64,000 nucleotides of DNA, from positions 556,837 to 620,836 of the forward strand of contig NZ_LMUX01000016.1 in assembly GCF_009765705.1 (NCBI RefSeq), written 5' to 3'. Positions 17,593-26,534 of this stretch are shown piece by piece; the first letter of the stretch is position 1, and each line of letters starts with the position of its first letter. The translations under genes were made by a program, and so were the position numbers. Below the pieces are notes generated by a model that saw only the letters and a list, made by a program, of their open reading frames with translations, searched no databases and was not told where the DNA came from. Source of the stretch: Burkholderia sp. L27(2015). Lineage in GTDB: Bacteria > Pseudomonadota > Gammaproteobacteria > Burkholderiales > Burkholderiaceae.

Positions 17593-17641
17593 GATGTCAT
17601 TGAGTGACATCAGTATAGGCCTATGATGTCACTCTGTGTCA
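17593..17641. promoter_or_regulatory. TetR operator region
   Basis: GATGTCA-TTGAG-TGACATC (17593-17611) is a perfect 7-bp inverted repeat directly in front of the reductase gene. The half site TGTCA recurs at 17627-17631 and 17637-17641 in front of the tetR gene. ATAGGCCTAT lies between. The arrangement fits one TetR-type repressor controlling both divergent genes. Confidence 0.7.
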
Positions 17642-17657
17642 ACACAAGAGAGAAAAT

Positions 17658-18224
17658 ATGGGTCGCTGGGAGCCCGATGCTGAGAGCCGTTTCCGTGCGG
17701 CGGCCATCGAACTGTTCGGAGAGATCGGCTACGAGCACACGACCGTGGCCGCCATCGCGGAACGCGCGGGGCTGACTGCGCGCACATTCTTTCGCTACTT
17801 CGCCGACAAGCGCGAAGTGCTCTTCAATGGCTCCGAACGTCTTCAGCAGACGATGGTCGATGCGCTGGCCCAGGCGCCCGCCGAGGCTTCAGCGGTAGAT
17901 GCGATCGCCGCCGCCTTGACGAGTGTCGGTGATTTCTTCGATGACGACCGCCGCCCGTTCGCGCGCGTGCGCAGCACGGTGATCGCGGCCAACACGGACC
18001 TGCGCGAGCGTGAACTGATCAAGCTGGCGACGCTGTCCGCGGCGCTCGCACAGGCGCTGCGAGAGCGCGGTGTCGGCGAGCCGGACGCGAGCCTCGCGGC
18101 CGAGGCGGGCATCGCCGTCTTTCGGGTTGCGTTCATGCAGTGGGTCAGCGAGTCCGAGCGACGCGACTACGTCGGGATCGTGAAGGAATCGCTTGCGCGA
18201 CTCAGAGCGCTCACGGCCAACTGA
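17658..18224 (+). CDS. TetR-family transcriptional regulator
   Basis: This 188-residue repressor has an N-terminal helix-turn-helix (GYEHTTVAAIAERAGLTARTFFRYFADKRE, about residues 24-53) and an all-helical ligand domain. It is divergent from the SDR gene with operator-like palindromes between them. The inducer is unknown but is probably the reductase's substrate. Length is normal, and the start ATG lies after AGAGAG. Confidence 0.92.
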   Translation: MGRWEPDAESRFRAAAIELFGEIGYEHTTVAAIAERAGLTARTFFRYFADKREVLFNGSERLQQTMVDALAQAPAEASAVDAIAAALTSVGDFFDDDRRPFARVRSTVIAANTDLRERELIKLATLSAALAQALRERGVGEPDASLAAEAGIAVFRVAFMQWVSESERRDYVGIVKESLARLRALTAN

Positions 18225-18905
18225 CCAGCTCGCTTATGAGACAGTGAGCATGACCGTATCGTCCACTCCTTCATATGCAGAGCGGGAAGGGGAGAGACTT
18301 CATTAGCAGGCAAGCTTTGGGGAAATCATGCAAGAAATTTACGAGCGTGTTTGGGTCGCAAATGATCGGGCTTGTCGCACGGGCGGGAACGAGTGGGCCG
18401 TGGTCCACGCTTGCAAAAGCCCATGTCGCCAACGTGCTGTCGGCTAACGTCGCGCGATGCGAGCAGTCCTGCCCCGGCAACTAAGGACCTGTTAGCCAGC
18501 GATGCTTTGTTTAACGGGGCGGCCGCCCTTTAACCCGTTGCGCCGCGCAGCCTCCACCTTCGCAGGGGAAGTTACGCGACCTCGAGCCGACGCTACGGTT
18601 ATCCTGGCAGCATCAAGAGGTATAAGTCGCGACACGAGACCCGGAATGCTTACTGCCACACCGGCATCATCGAAAAGCAGTCCATCGCCCCTGGCGTCAC
18701 ATAGGCGTGTGCTATGTCGATCGACAGTGTCTAATGGGGGGCGGTTGCGGGCCGGTGCCGGTCGTCATCGCGTGACCAGGTCCGTGATGATTGCCGCCGA
18801 TTTGTCGTAGTGACGTGATGCGGGTTTTAAGTCCGCGAAAGGACCGATGCTTCCGCGGATTCTGGCCCTCGAGGAGAGCCGGTCTGTTGCCAAGCTCCGA
18901 CAGAC
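18225..18905. other. Gene-poor stretch with a protein fragment
   Basis: About 680 bases between the TetR gene and the methyltransferase. Only one short frame (18328-18447) looks protein-derived and is listed separately. No repeats, tRNA or IS ends were recognised in the remainder. Confidence 0.4.
18328..18447 (+). pseudogene. Fragment resembling a small phosphatase-like protein N-terminus
   Basis: The 39-codon frame begins MQEIYERVWVANDRAC and contains NEWAVVHACKSPC, a pattern I associate with the start of small dual-specificity-phosphatase-like or plasmid/phage proteins. The stop comes where such proteins would be only about one third complete. It is offered as a degraded remnant; the resemblance is from memory and unverified. 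Confidence 0.3.
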
Positions 18906-19943
18906 TTAGCCGCCCGTCAACTCGCGACGCACGATGGCAGCACCATCCACCATCGCCTTCATCTTGCCGAACGCCACATCTCGCGGCAAATACTTCAACC
19001 CGCAGTCCGGCGCCACGATCACATTCGCGGGATCGACGTGCGGAAGAGCGCGCCGAATTCGCGCGGCGACGATCTCCGGCGTTTCAACAGTCAAATCGGA
19101 TAGATCAAGCACACCCAGAATGATGGTCTTGCCGCGCAACTTCTCCAGCACCGCAGTATCCAGCGAAGATTGTGCCGTCTCGATGGAGATCTCCTTCACG
19201 CAGCACTCCGACAATTCCGGCAAGAACGAATAGCCTGACGGGCGCTCGTGAATCACGGCTGCGTAGCCGAAGCAAATATGCAACGCAGTGCGTCCCGTGA
19301 TGCCTTCGAGCGCACGATTGACCGCCGCGAGTCCAAACTCCCGCGCCTTTTCCGGCCGAGCCTGCATATAAGGCTCGTCGATCTGCACGATGTCCGCGCC
19401 AGCGGCAAACAGATCACGAATTTCAGCATTCACAGCCTCGGCGTAGTCGAGCGCCATCTCAGCTTCACTCGCGTAGAAATCGTTCTGCGCCTGCTGAGAC
19501 ATCGTGAACGGCCCCGGCACCGTGATCTTGATCATTCGATCCGTGTTGGCACGCAAGAACGCCACGTCACGGGCTTCCACAGCATGCCGGCGACGGATGC
19601 GTCCAACCACGCGCGGGACCGGATTCGGATGGCCGCTGCGGTCCAAGGCAACCCCATGGTTGTCCATATCCACGCCTTCCAGCGCTGTCGCAAACCGATT
19701 GGAGTAGCTCTCGCGACGCATCTCTCCATCGGTGATGATGTCCAGGCCCGCGCGCTCTTGGTCTCGGATCGCCAACAGCGTTGCATCGTCTTGCGCCTGA
19801 TCCAACAAATCAGGCTGAACGCGCCACAACTCGGTGGCACGTACGCGCGGCGGGAATCGCCCGGCCAGTTTCTCGCGATCGATCAGCCAGTCCGGTTGCG
19901 GATAAGAGCCGACCAGCGAGGTTGGCAGTAGCGTGTTCTTCAT
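18906..19943 (-). CDS. MetE C-terminal-type cobalamin-independent methyltransferase
   Basis: This 345-residue protein corresponds to the catalytic C-terminal half of cobalamin-independent methionine synthase. SLVGSYPQPDWL at the N-terminus, HICFG near residue 220 and DCGLKYL near residue 315 carry the His and Cys zinc ligands that activate a thiol. The folate-binding N-terminal half of MetE is absent, so it may use another methyl donor, as short MetE homologues do. It lies downstream of a gamma-family PLP enzyme on the same strand, suggesting joint work on homocysteine, methionine or a related thiol. Confidence 0.9.
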   Translation of the reverse strand: MKNTLLPTSLVGSYPQPDWLIDREKLAGRFPPRVRATELWRVQPDLLDQAQDDATLLAIRDQERAGLDIITDGEMRRESYSNRFATALEGVDMDNHGVALDRSGHPNPVPRVVGRIRRRHAVEARDVAFLRANTDRMIKITVPGPFTMSQQAQNDFYASEAEMALDYAEAVNAEIRDLFAAGADIVQIDEPYMQARPEKAREFGLAAVNRALEGITGRTALHICFGYAAVIHERPSGYSFLPELSECCVKEISIETAQSSLDTAVLEKLRGKTIILGVLDLSDLTVETPEIVAARIRRALPHVDPANVIVAPDCGLKYLPRDVAFGKMKAMVDGAAIVRRELTGG

Positions 19944-20078
19944 GTGGTTTTCCTTATGCTTGAGAAGCAGATCAAGCGGTATGTCGTTGGATTCGAGCCG
20001 AGCACGCCTGCAGTTGAGCGTTGTTAAAAAACTTGCAGACGGACTTCTTCGAACCAGAACTGTGATCAGTAGACTGGC

Positions 20079-20108
20079 ATTGTCCGTACGGTCGCCCGCA
20101 CGGACAAT
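20079..20108. repeat. Inverted repeat between PLP enzyme and methyltransferase genes
   Basis: ATTGTCCGT (20079-20087) and ACGGACAAT (20100-20108) are perfect 9-bp arms around 12 bases. There is no T run, so it is a weak terminator at best. An operator or a processing hairpin in the 229-bp gap is equally possible. Confidence 0.45.
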
Positions 20109-20172
20109 TGAAACGATTTCATCGGTGTATGAACCGGACTAATAATCGGACTAACAATGGGGCGCACAAACG

Positions 20173-21456
20173 TCAGCAGTGTTCCAGCGCGTACGACAGG
20201 TCCGAGATCAGGTCGTCCGGATGCTCCAGTCCAACCGACACACGAATCAAACCCTCAGACACACCCGCTGCTGCACGCACATCGGCGGGGACGCCCGAAT
20301 GCGTCGTCGAGGCGGGATGGCAGATCAGCGACTCCGTGCCGCCAAGGCTCACAGCCGACTTGAACAGCGTCAGGTTATTAATGAATCTGAACGCTTGCGC
20401 GCGACCGCCGTCGAGCACGAACGCAAACGTCGATCCGGGCCCGGTGCATTGACGCCGATAGACCGCCTGGTACACTGGATCATCGATCAGTTCCGGATGA
20501 AGGACCTTCACGGGATGATGCGGGTTACTCGCGAGCCACCGCGCGACGGCGCTGCCGCTGCGCGCGGCCTGCTCCATACGTAGCACCAGGGTCTCCATGG
20601 AGCGCGTAATCATCCACGACGAATGCGGATCGAGTTGCGAGCCAAGCGCGCTGCGGATCGCGCGCACTTTCGTGACCAGGCTACGACTGCCGGTGACGCC
20701 GCCTGCGACCAGATCGCTATGCCCACCGATGTACTTCGTCAGCGAATACACGCTCAGATCGATGCCTTGCTTCACCGGCTTCTGATACAGCGGACCCAGC
20801 AGCGTGTTGTCGCATACCGAAAGGGGGCGATAGCCGTGGCGCGTTTCGAACGCATCGATCTCGCGGCGCAGCCCTTCCATATCGAACAACGCATCCGTCG
20901 GATTGGCCGGCGTCTCGATGTAGCACATTGACACCCGGCCCTTCTGCGCCGCCGTTTCGAGGGCGTCGCGCATCTTTTCCACCGAAAGACCATCATCGAT
21001 CACCTGGGACTTGATACCCCATTCCGGCAGAATCTTTGAGATCAGCGTTTCAGTGCCGCCATAAAGCGGGGCGGACTGAACCACACAATCGCCTGGCCGC
21101 AGGAACGCCAGCAGGATCGCCGCGATGGCCGACATGCCGCTTGACGTCACGACAGCGGATTCAGAGCCGTCGAGCAAGGCAAGACGATCCTCGACGATCT
21201 CAAGGTTAGGGTGATTGAAGCGGCTATACACCAGGCCCGCGCTTTCCCCTTCCGGCGAAGGCTTGCGACCCGAAACCCGATCGAAGAACTCGGCGCCGTC
21301 CTCGGCGGTGCGAAACGCAAACGTCGACGTCAGGAAAACGGGCGGCTTTACCGACCCTTCCGACAGGAAGGGATCGTAGCCATACGACATCATCAGGGTT
21401 TCGGGGTGCAGATCGCGACCGGCAATCTGGCGCTTATGATAGTTGCGATGGGCCAT
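20173..21456 (-). CDS. Cystathionine gamma-synthase/methionine gamma-lyase family PLP enzyme
   Basis: This 427-residue PLP enzyme of the Cys/Met-metabolism family includes SAPLYGGTETL and SVYSLTKYIGGHSDLVAGG, the latter with the PLP-binding Lys near residue 242. The C-terminal SLGGTESLICHPASTTH is characteristic. The start at 21456 follows AAGGAG; an in-frame extension of 20 codons is not needed. Family members make or break C-gamma-S bonds. With a MetE-type methyltransferase next to it, a role in methionine or alkyl-sulfur turnover is likely. Synthase and lyase activity cannot be separated by eye. Confidence 0.9.
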   Translation of the reverse strand: MAHRNYHKRQIAGRDLHPETLMMSYGYDPFLSEGSVKPPVFLTSTFAFRTAEDGAEFFDRVSGRKPSPEGESAGLVYSRFNHPNLEIVEDRLALLDGSESAVVTSSGMSAIAAILLAFLRPGDCVVQSAPLYGGTETLISKILPEWGIKSQVIDDGLSVEKMRDALETAAQKGRVSMCYIETPANPTDALFDMEGLRREIDAFETRHGYRPLSVCDNTLLGPLYQKPVKQGIDLSVYSLTKYIGGHSDLVAGGVTGSRSLVTKVRAIRSALGSQLDPHSSWMITRSMETLVLRMEQAARSGSAVARWLASNPHHPVKVLHPELIDDPVYQAVYRRQCTGPGSTFAFVLDGGRAQAFRFINNLTLFKSAVSLGGTESLICHPASTTHSGVPADVRAAAGVSEGLIRVSVGLEHPDDLISDLSYALEHC

Positions 21457-21751
21457 GCTTTGCTCCTTGCCAGGTCGTGGGGAACATCGGGCGGTGGTTG
21501 CAGTGACAGCGCGCATTGCACACAGAGACGACCGCTCTGTGCGTGCTTGTGCTTGACCATGCTACTCCACGTCGACGATGCAGCGCGATCGGAAACGACA
21601 GGTGGCTAGCGGAAGGTGCCGGTGAGCGCTACCGCTGCGCAACACAACTTTGAAGGATTGGCTTAATTCGACGCAAAGCAAAGATAACAATTGCCCGCGA
21701 CACTTTTTAAAAGTTTGTGTCACAATCGCAAAGATTATTTTAATAAAAATA

Positions 21752-21836
21752 CTAGGCAAACCCGTTGTAAGACGGGGACGCAAAGCCACCGAGCCCACGG
21801 TTCCTCAGGAATCAGGTCAGCGGGGTTGCCGGTTAT
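21752..21836 (+). ncRNA. Cyclic-di-GMP-I (GEMM) riboswitch
   Basis: The segment matches the class-I c-di-GMP aptamer closely. GGCAAACC starts the P2 arm, a GTAA (GNRA) tetraloop caps it, and the GGGACGCAAAGCC core follows. A second arm comes next, and GCGGGGTTGCC closes the site. The three ligand-contacting bases of the Vibrio Vc2 aptamer are conserved: G20 at 21756, A47 at 21783, C92 at 21829. G20 argues for c-di-GMP rather than cGAMP. It precedes the HD-GYP-like gene by about 250 bases. Hairpin sequences at 22020-22045 may be the expression platform. Confidence 0.92.
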
Positions 21837-22089
21837 AAACCGCTCAAGTATCCGGTCCAGGATTTAAATGGCCCCGGTCGGTGGCGCTTGGAACCGTACA
21901 ACTTCGGGTTTGCGTCTGGTCTAGCCTCTACAGTGAAGGCAATGATGCGCCCGATGTCAGTACGCAATGAAGCTCCCCGCCAAGCCCCATGCGCTGGTCC
22001 CTGCAGCTTAGAGCCTCGTCGGCAAATTGAATCGTCAATTTGCGCGGGGCTTTGCGCCAGCATTTCAGACCTTCACTGAGGGGGCTGTC

Positions 22090-23265
22090 ATGCATTTGGT
22101 ACCCATTGCACCTTTCCTTCACGAAATCCAAATTGGGGCGAGACTACGGTTTGGCGTGCGAGGCCAAGATGGCAGCTTGCTGTTGGCCAAAGGTTTCATC
22201 GTGGAAAGCCAGAGGATTCAGGACAGCCTGGTGAACCGAGGTGTTTTCGTCGACATGGACGAATTCGCGGAAGAGGCAAGCGCGGTCGAAGTCATTCCCC
22301 CAACTCCGCTAGAAACATTCATCAGCACGTGGGGCAGATTGCACGACCATATGGACGGGTTCTTGCGAGCCGCCCCATCCACGCAAGTCGATCCCTTGCG
22401 CATCATGGAGTGCGTTAGCCACGTCATCAGCCTGTGCGATAGCAGCCGCGACTTGCTCCTTTTCCTGATCTTGCGTCATGACCAAACACGCTACAAGGAT
22501 TACGGCGTGTTTCATTCCCTGCACGTCGCAGCAACCTGCGGGTTGATTGCGCGTCGGCTGAAGTGGAGTGAGGACGATCGCCATTCTTTGGTTGGCGCAG
22601 CGTTGACCATGAACATGGCGATGACCGAGTTGCAAGGGCAACTGGCAATGGAAGGTCAAGCGCCCACGGACGAGCAAAGGGCACACATTCATCGGCACCC
22701 GCGTGAGAGTGCGGTGCGGTTACGGCAGATTGGCATTACCGACGGGAAATGGCTGGCCGCGGTCGAGCAGCATCATGAAACATCGACCGGCAGTGGTTAT
22801 CCGCTCCAAATGAAGACGCCGACCGAGATGTCGCAAGTGCTGCGGTATATCGACATGTTTATCGCGAAACTGAGCGCGCGTGCAACGCGGCTTGCCGAGT
22901 TGCCCAATGTGGCTGCGCGTCAATTATTCACGCAGAACCACGGGGACCCACTGGCAGCAGTCGTCATCAAGGAGTTCGGCATTTACCCGCCAGGCTGCTA
23001 TGTCAAGCTGGCCTCCGGTGAACTGGCGATTGTGACGCGCGGCGGCGCCCACGCTCATACGCCGGTTGTCGCGGCGCTGACCAATGCAGACGGGCACACG
23101 CTAGAGGAACCTTCCCGGCGCGACACATCCGAACCCCAGCACGCGATCGAGGAAATCATCGGTGAAAACCTGGTATTTATTCGTCCCGCCTGGAGCCGGC
23201 TGCATGCCTTGAGCTTTGGGCATTCCGACTGCCCGGTCGCGGATATGTCGCGTGTTGCTATTTGA
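22090..23265 (+). CDS. Degenerate HD-GYP-domain protein
   Basis: This 391-residue protein has an N-terminal PilZ-like or unclassified segment (FGVRGQDGSLLLAKGFIVES) and an HD-GYP domain. GYP is kept as HHETSTGSGYP (about residues 228-238), but the family's LLHDIGK metal-binding block is replaced by AALTMNMAM near residue 171. Active HD-GYP enzymes hydrolyse c-di-GMP; loss of the HD pair suggests a non-hydrolysing relative. A c-di-GMP riboswitch precedes it, so the gene is tied to that messenger. ATG at 22090 after GAGGGGG is preferred over the TTG at 22027. Confidence 0.88.
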   Translation: MHLVPIAPFLHEIQIGARLRFGVRGQDGSLLLAKGFIVESQRIQDSLVNRGVFVDMDEFAEEASAVEVIPPTPLETFISTWGRLHDHMDGFLRAAPSTQVDPLRIMECVSHVISLCDSSRDLLLFLILRHDQTRYKDYGVFHSLHVAATCGLIARRLKWSEDDRHSLVGAALTMNMAMTELQGQLAMEGQAPTDEQRAHIHRHPRESAVRLRQIGITDGKWLAAVEQHHETSTGSGYPLQMKTPTEMSQVLRYIDMFIAKLSARATRLAELPNVAARQLFTQNHGDPLAAVVIKEFGIYPPGCYVKLASGELAIVTRGGAHAHTPVVAALTNADGHTLEEPSRRDTSEPQHAIEEIIGENLVFIRPAWSRLHALSFGHSDCPVADMSRVAI

Positions 23266-24616
23266 ATCGAAATTGAGCCGCCGTGTGACTGGCCGGTAAA
23301 AGCGCGTGACCGAACAGCTTCTCGCGCAAGCTGCCACTGCGATACGCGTGCTTGTAGGCACCCCGCTCTTGAAGGATAGGCACCACGAGAGCGATGAAGT
23401 CCTCGAAGCACTCAGGCGCCACGGTGCGCGATAGATTGAACCCGTCGACCCCGGCTTGCTGCGTCCATGCGATCAACTCGTCGGCCACGCGCTCGGCCGA
23501 TCCCACCAAAGGCGCCTGACGGCTGCCCAGAACCATCTGTTCCAACAGCGTGCGCTTGGTCCATTGCGGACCGGCTGCACGCGTCATCGCTTCGACGTTG
23601 GATACGATGGCCTGACTTTTTCCAGCGGCTATCGGTTCATCCAAATCGTACTTGGCGAAATCGATGCCCAGCGATGCCGCCGCGTGCGCGAGTGCCGCCT
23701 CGGAACTGACATAACGTTGGTACTCCATATATTTGTCCTGAGCTTGAGCATCCGTGCGGGCGGTGATGATCGTCGCACCGAGCAACACCTTGATATCGTC
23801 AGCTTGCCGGCCACGCGCGGCGGCGAGGCCGCGGATGTCGTCGACGATGGCTTTGACGGCGGATTTCGCCTGCCCGTTGACGAACACACATTCGGCATGA
23901 GCCGCAGCAAATTGCTTGCCGCGCGCGGACGATCCGGCTTGATAAAGCACGGGCGTGCGCTGTGGCGACGGTTCGCACAGATGCATCGCGTCGACGCGAT
24001 ACTGCTTGCCGTGGTGATGAATCACATGCACCTTGGACGCGTCCACATAGATGCCACGCTCGCGATCGCGCAGCACGGCACCTTGTTCCCAACTGCCTTC
24101 CCACAGCTTGTAGACGAGTTCCATGTACTCGTCGGCCAGATCGTAGCGATCGTCGTGAGCCATCTGGCCGCTCAGACCGATCGCGCGCGAGGCACTGTCC
24201 AGATAACCGGTGACGATATTCCAGCCGACGCGTCCGCGCGTCAGATGATCGAGCGTCGACATGCGCCGCGCGAACAGGAACGGTTGTTCGACGATCAGAT
24301 TGCTGGTGACGCCAAATGCGAGGTGCTGCGTCACGGCGGCCATTGCGGGGATCAACAAGGTCGGATCGTTGACGGGAACCTGCACGGCACCGCGCAACGC
24401 GGCATCGGCATTGCCACCATAGACGTCGTACACGCCGACCACATCGGCGAAGAACACGCCGTCGAACAGGCCCGCTTCCAGCATGCGCGCGTAGTCGGTC
24501 CAGTACTGGAGATCGGTGTAACTGGACGAACGATCGCGCGGATGGGTCCAGAGGCCCTGTTGAATGTGACCGACACAGTTCATATCAAATGCGTTGAGGA
24601 TGATTTCCTTCGGCAT
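23258..24616 (-). CDS. LLM-class flavin-dependent monooxygenase, NtaA/SnaA/DszA type
   Basis: This 452-residue protein of the nitrilotriacetate/dibenzothiophene-sulfone monooxygenase branch starts MPKEIILNAFDMNCVGHIQ and contains GRVGWNIVTGYLDSASRAIG, characteristic of this group. It uses FMNH2 supplied by a separate reductase; none is adjacent. AGGAG sits 6 bases upstream of the ATG at 24616. The 3' end overlaps the convergent HD-GYP gene by 8 bases. Substrates in the family are organosulfur or amine compounds. The sulfur-enzyme neighbourhood suggests an organosulfur substrate, but this is inference. Confidence 0.9.
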   Translation of the reverse strand: MPKEIILNAFDMNCVGHIQQGLWTHPRDRSSSYTDLQYWTDYARMLEAGLFDGVFFADVVGVYDVYGGNADAALRGAVQVPVNDPTLLIPAMAAVTQHLAFGVTSNLIVEQPFLFARRMSTLDHLTRGRVGWNIVTGYLDSASRAIGLSGQMAHDDRYDLADEYMELVYKLWEGSWEQGAVLRDRERGIYVDASKVHVIHHHGKQYRVDAMHLCEPSPQRTPVLYQAGSSARGKQFAAAHAECVFVNGQAKSAVKAIVDDIRGLAAARGRQADDIKVLLGATIITARTDAQAQDKYMEYQRYVSSEAALAHAAASLGIDFAKYDLDEPIAAGKSQAIVSNVEAMTRAAGPQWTKRTLLEQMVLGSRQAPLVGSAERVADELIAWTQQAGVDGFNLSRTVAPECFEDFIALVVPILQERGAYKHAYRSGSLREKLFGHALLPASHTAAQFRFK

Positions 24617-24644
24617 GCTGTCTCCTGTGAGTGGTACGTAATCG

Positions 24645-25145
24645 TTAAACGGCAGGCTCTTCACTTACGCTAACTGTGTCGGGATCATCGAGCGGTATTT
24701 TTGTCTCGAACTTCGAGCAGTTCATCGCGAAGTTGCTTTTGAAATTCCGAACATTGTTGTTCGATGAAAACAGACGCCGAGTGAACGCGTGATACCGCTC
24801 CATCGACGCCGAATTGACGATCAGCAGGAAATCGAATTCGCCCGAGACTTCGTAGCATGCCATGACGTCTCCTTCGGCCATCATGCGCCGTTCAAAGGTA
24901 CGCAATAGCGCGTCGTTTTGCTTATCGAGTTCTACCGAGACGAAAACCGTCAGGGGTCGGCCAACGCGTATTCGATCGACGATGGCCACTTCCTTGAGCA
25001 ATATCCCATTCGCGCGTAGCTGCGCAATGCGACGCTGGCACGTCGCCACAGACGCATTGGCTGCCTCGGCAAGCACACGTAGCGGCGTGGCGGCATTTTC
25101 CTGCAACAGGTTGAGAATTCGAACGTCCAATCGATCGAGTGCCAT
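24645..25145 (-). CDS. Lrp/AsnC-family transcriptional regulator
   Basis: This 166-residue regulator begins MALDRLDVRILNLLQENA, the Lrp helix-turn-helix start, with an amino-acid-sensing RAM domain behind it (ALLRTFERRM..GDVMACYEVSGEFDFLL). It lies just upstream of the flavin monooxygenase on the same strand and diverges from the M20 hydrolase gene, so it probably controls one or both in response to an amino acid. An in-frame ATG at 25181 would add 12 residues but gives an untypical N-terminus. Confidence 0.92.
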   Translation of the reverse strand: MALDRLDVRILNLLQENAATPLRVLAEAANASVATCQRRIAQLRANGILLKEVAIVDRIRVGRPLTVFVSVELDKQNDALLRTFERRMMAEGDVMACYEVSGEFDFLLIVNSASMERYHAFTRRLFSSNNNVRNFKSNFAMNCSKFETKIPLDDPDTVSVSEEPAV

Positions 25146-25301
25146 GGTCGTCCATCCGAGGAGGGTGTGAAAGTGATTCATCTTACCGAGGAAAATCGAT
25201 AAAAAATATCATCGAGTGGGCTTTTCACGAGAATTTTTCTTGAGATTGCCCGCCTATACTGGATGTCAGCCAGTCACCCGTGCAAGGAACGCGTGCCCAC
25301 C

Positions 25302-26474
25302 ATGAATTACTCAAGCAAGGAGCATTTCGAGCATGAACTCACGCGATGGCGCCATGTCCTTCATCGCATTCCGGAAACGGGATTTGAGGAGTACGACACG
25401 TCGGCTTTTGCAGCGTCGGTGTTGGAGCGCCTCGGCCTGCCCGTGACGCGTGGAATTGGCGGGACCGGCTTTGTCGCCAGCCTCAGTTGCGGAAACGGTA
25501 CCGGCATCGTGGCGATACGCGCGGAAATGGACGCATTGAACATTCACGAGCAAGCGCCCACGCGTGCGTACGTGTCGCTGCGCGAAGGAAAGTCACATGC
25601 GTGTGGCCACGATGGGCATATGAGCATGGCACTGGGTGCCGCAATGCTGTTGTGCGAACGCCGCAATTTCAATGGGACTGTGCGCTTTATCTTCCAGCCG
25701 GGTGAGGAACACGGCAGGGGTGCAAAAGCGATGATCGCGGATGGCTTGTTCGAACGTTTCCCCGTCGACGAAATATACGGATTGCACAACATCCCGGGCA
25801 TGGCGGCTGGCACCATCGCAACCCGCGCGGGCGGCATCATGGCTAGCGAAGACAACTTCGTGATCCGCGTCACTGGACGCGGCGGACACGCGGCGCGACC
25901 GCATATGGCGGTCGATCCGATCGTGATCGCGGCCGAGATCGTGCTGGCATTGCAGACCGTCGTATCGCGCAGCGTTGATCCTGGCGTTCCCGCCGTGATC
26001 TCCTGTACCGAGATATTGACCGATGGGATCCGTAACGCGATCCCGGGCTATGTCGTGATCAAAGGCGACACGCGTAGTTATACGCCGGCAGTGCAGCAGT
26101 TGCTTGAGGCCCGAATGCGTGCGATTTGTGTGGGCATTTGTGCAGCCCATGGTGCCGAATGCACAGTCGAATATACGCATGAATTCGTGCCGACCGTTAA
26201 TACACCGTCGTGTGTGTCGACCGCCGTTACCGCTGCAACGGCGGTGGCGGGTGCCGCGAATGTCGATGGAAACGTTGCCCCGATGATGATCTCCGAAGAC
26301 TTCGGAGCGTTCTTGCAAGTGGTGCCGGGCAACTTCGCGTTTCTGGGTAATGGCATGGCGGGGGAGCAGGGCGGCACGCCCTTGCATAACTCGGCGTACG
26401 ACTTCAACGACGCCGTGCTGCCTGTGGGTGCTCGATATCTAGCGGAGATCGTGCGTACCAAGCTCCCTGCCTGA
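25302..26474 (+). CDS. M20-family amidohydrolase (hippurate/IAA-amino-acid hydrolase type)
   Basis: This 390-residue metallopeptidase-like enzyme contains SHACGHDGH (about residues 98-106) with the metal-binding Cys and His. QPGEEHGRGAKAMIADGL supplies further ligands, and HNIPGM is typical of the family. Such enzymes cleave N-acyl amino acids. It starts the plus-strand group amidohydrolase, ammonia-lyase, binding protein, so it may free the amino acid that the next enzyme deaminates. The ATG at 25302 is preferred; GTG at 25293 and ATG at 25263 are alternatives. Confidence 0.92.
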   Translation: MNYSSKEHFEHELTRWRHVLHRIPETGFEEYDTSAFAASVLERLGLPVTRGIGGTGFVASLSCGNGTGIVAIRAEMDALNIHEQAPTRAYVSLREGKSHACGHDGHMSMALGAAMLLCERRNFNGTVRFIFQPGEEHGRGAKAMIADGLFERFPVDEIYGLHNIPGMAAGTIATRAGGIMASEDNFVIRVTGRGGHAARPHMAVDPIVIAAEIVLALQTVVSRSVDPGVPAVISCTEILTDGIRNAIPGYVVIKGDTRSYTPAVQQLLEARMRAICVGICAAHGAECTVEYTHEFVPTVNTPSCVSTAVTAATAVAGAANVDGNVAPMMISEDFGAFLQVVPGNFAFLGNGMAGEQGGTPLHNSAYDFNDAVLPVGARYLAEIVRTKLPA

Positions 26475-26534
26475 CGCTTATCTAGCCGTTACACCCAAGC
26501 AGTAGGTCAAAGTTTATTCAGAAGGAAGACAGTG

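Noticed and set aside
18502-18810. Open frames in the gap before the methyltransferase gene
   Set aside because: Translations are Arg/Ser-rich and lack motifs; codon pattern is non-coding.
21752-21836. cGAMP-selective GEMM-Ib variant
   Set aside because: The discriminating position is G (21756), as in c-di-GMP aptamers, not A.
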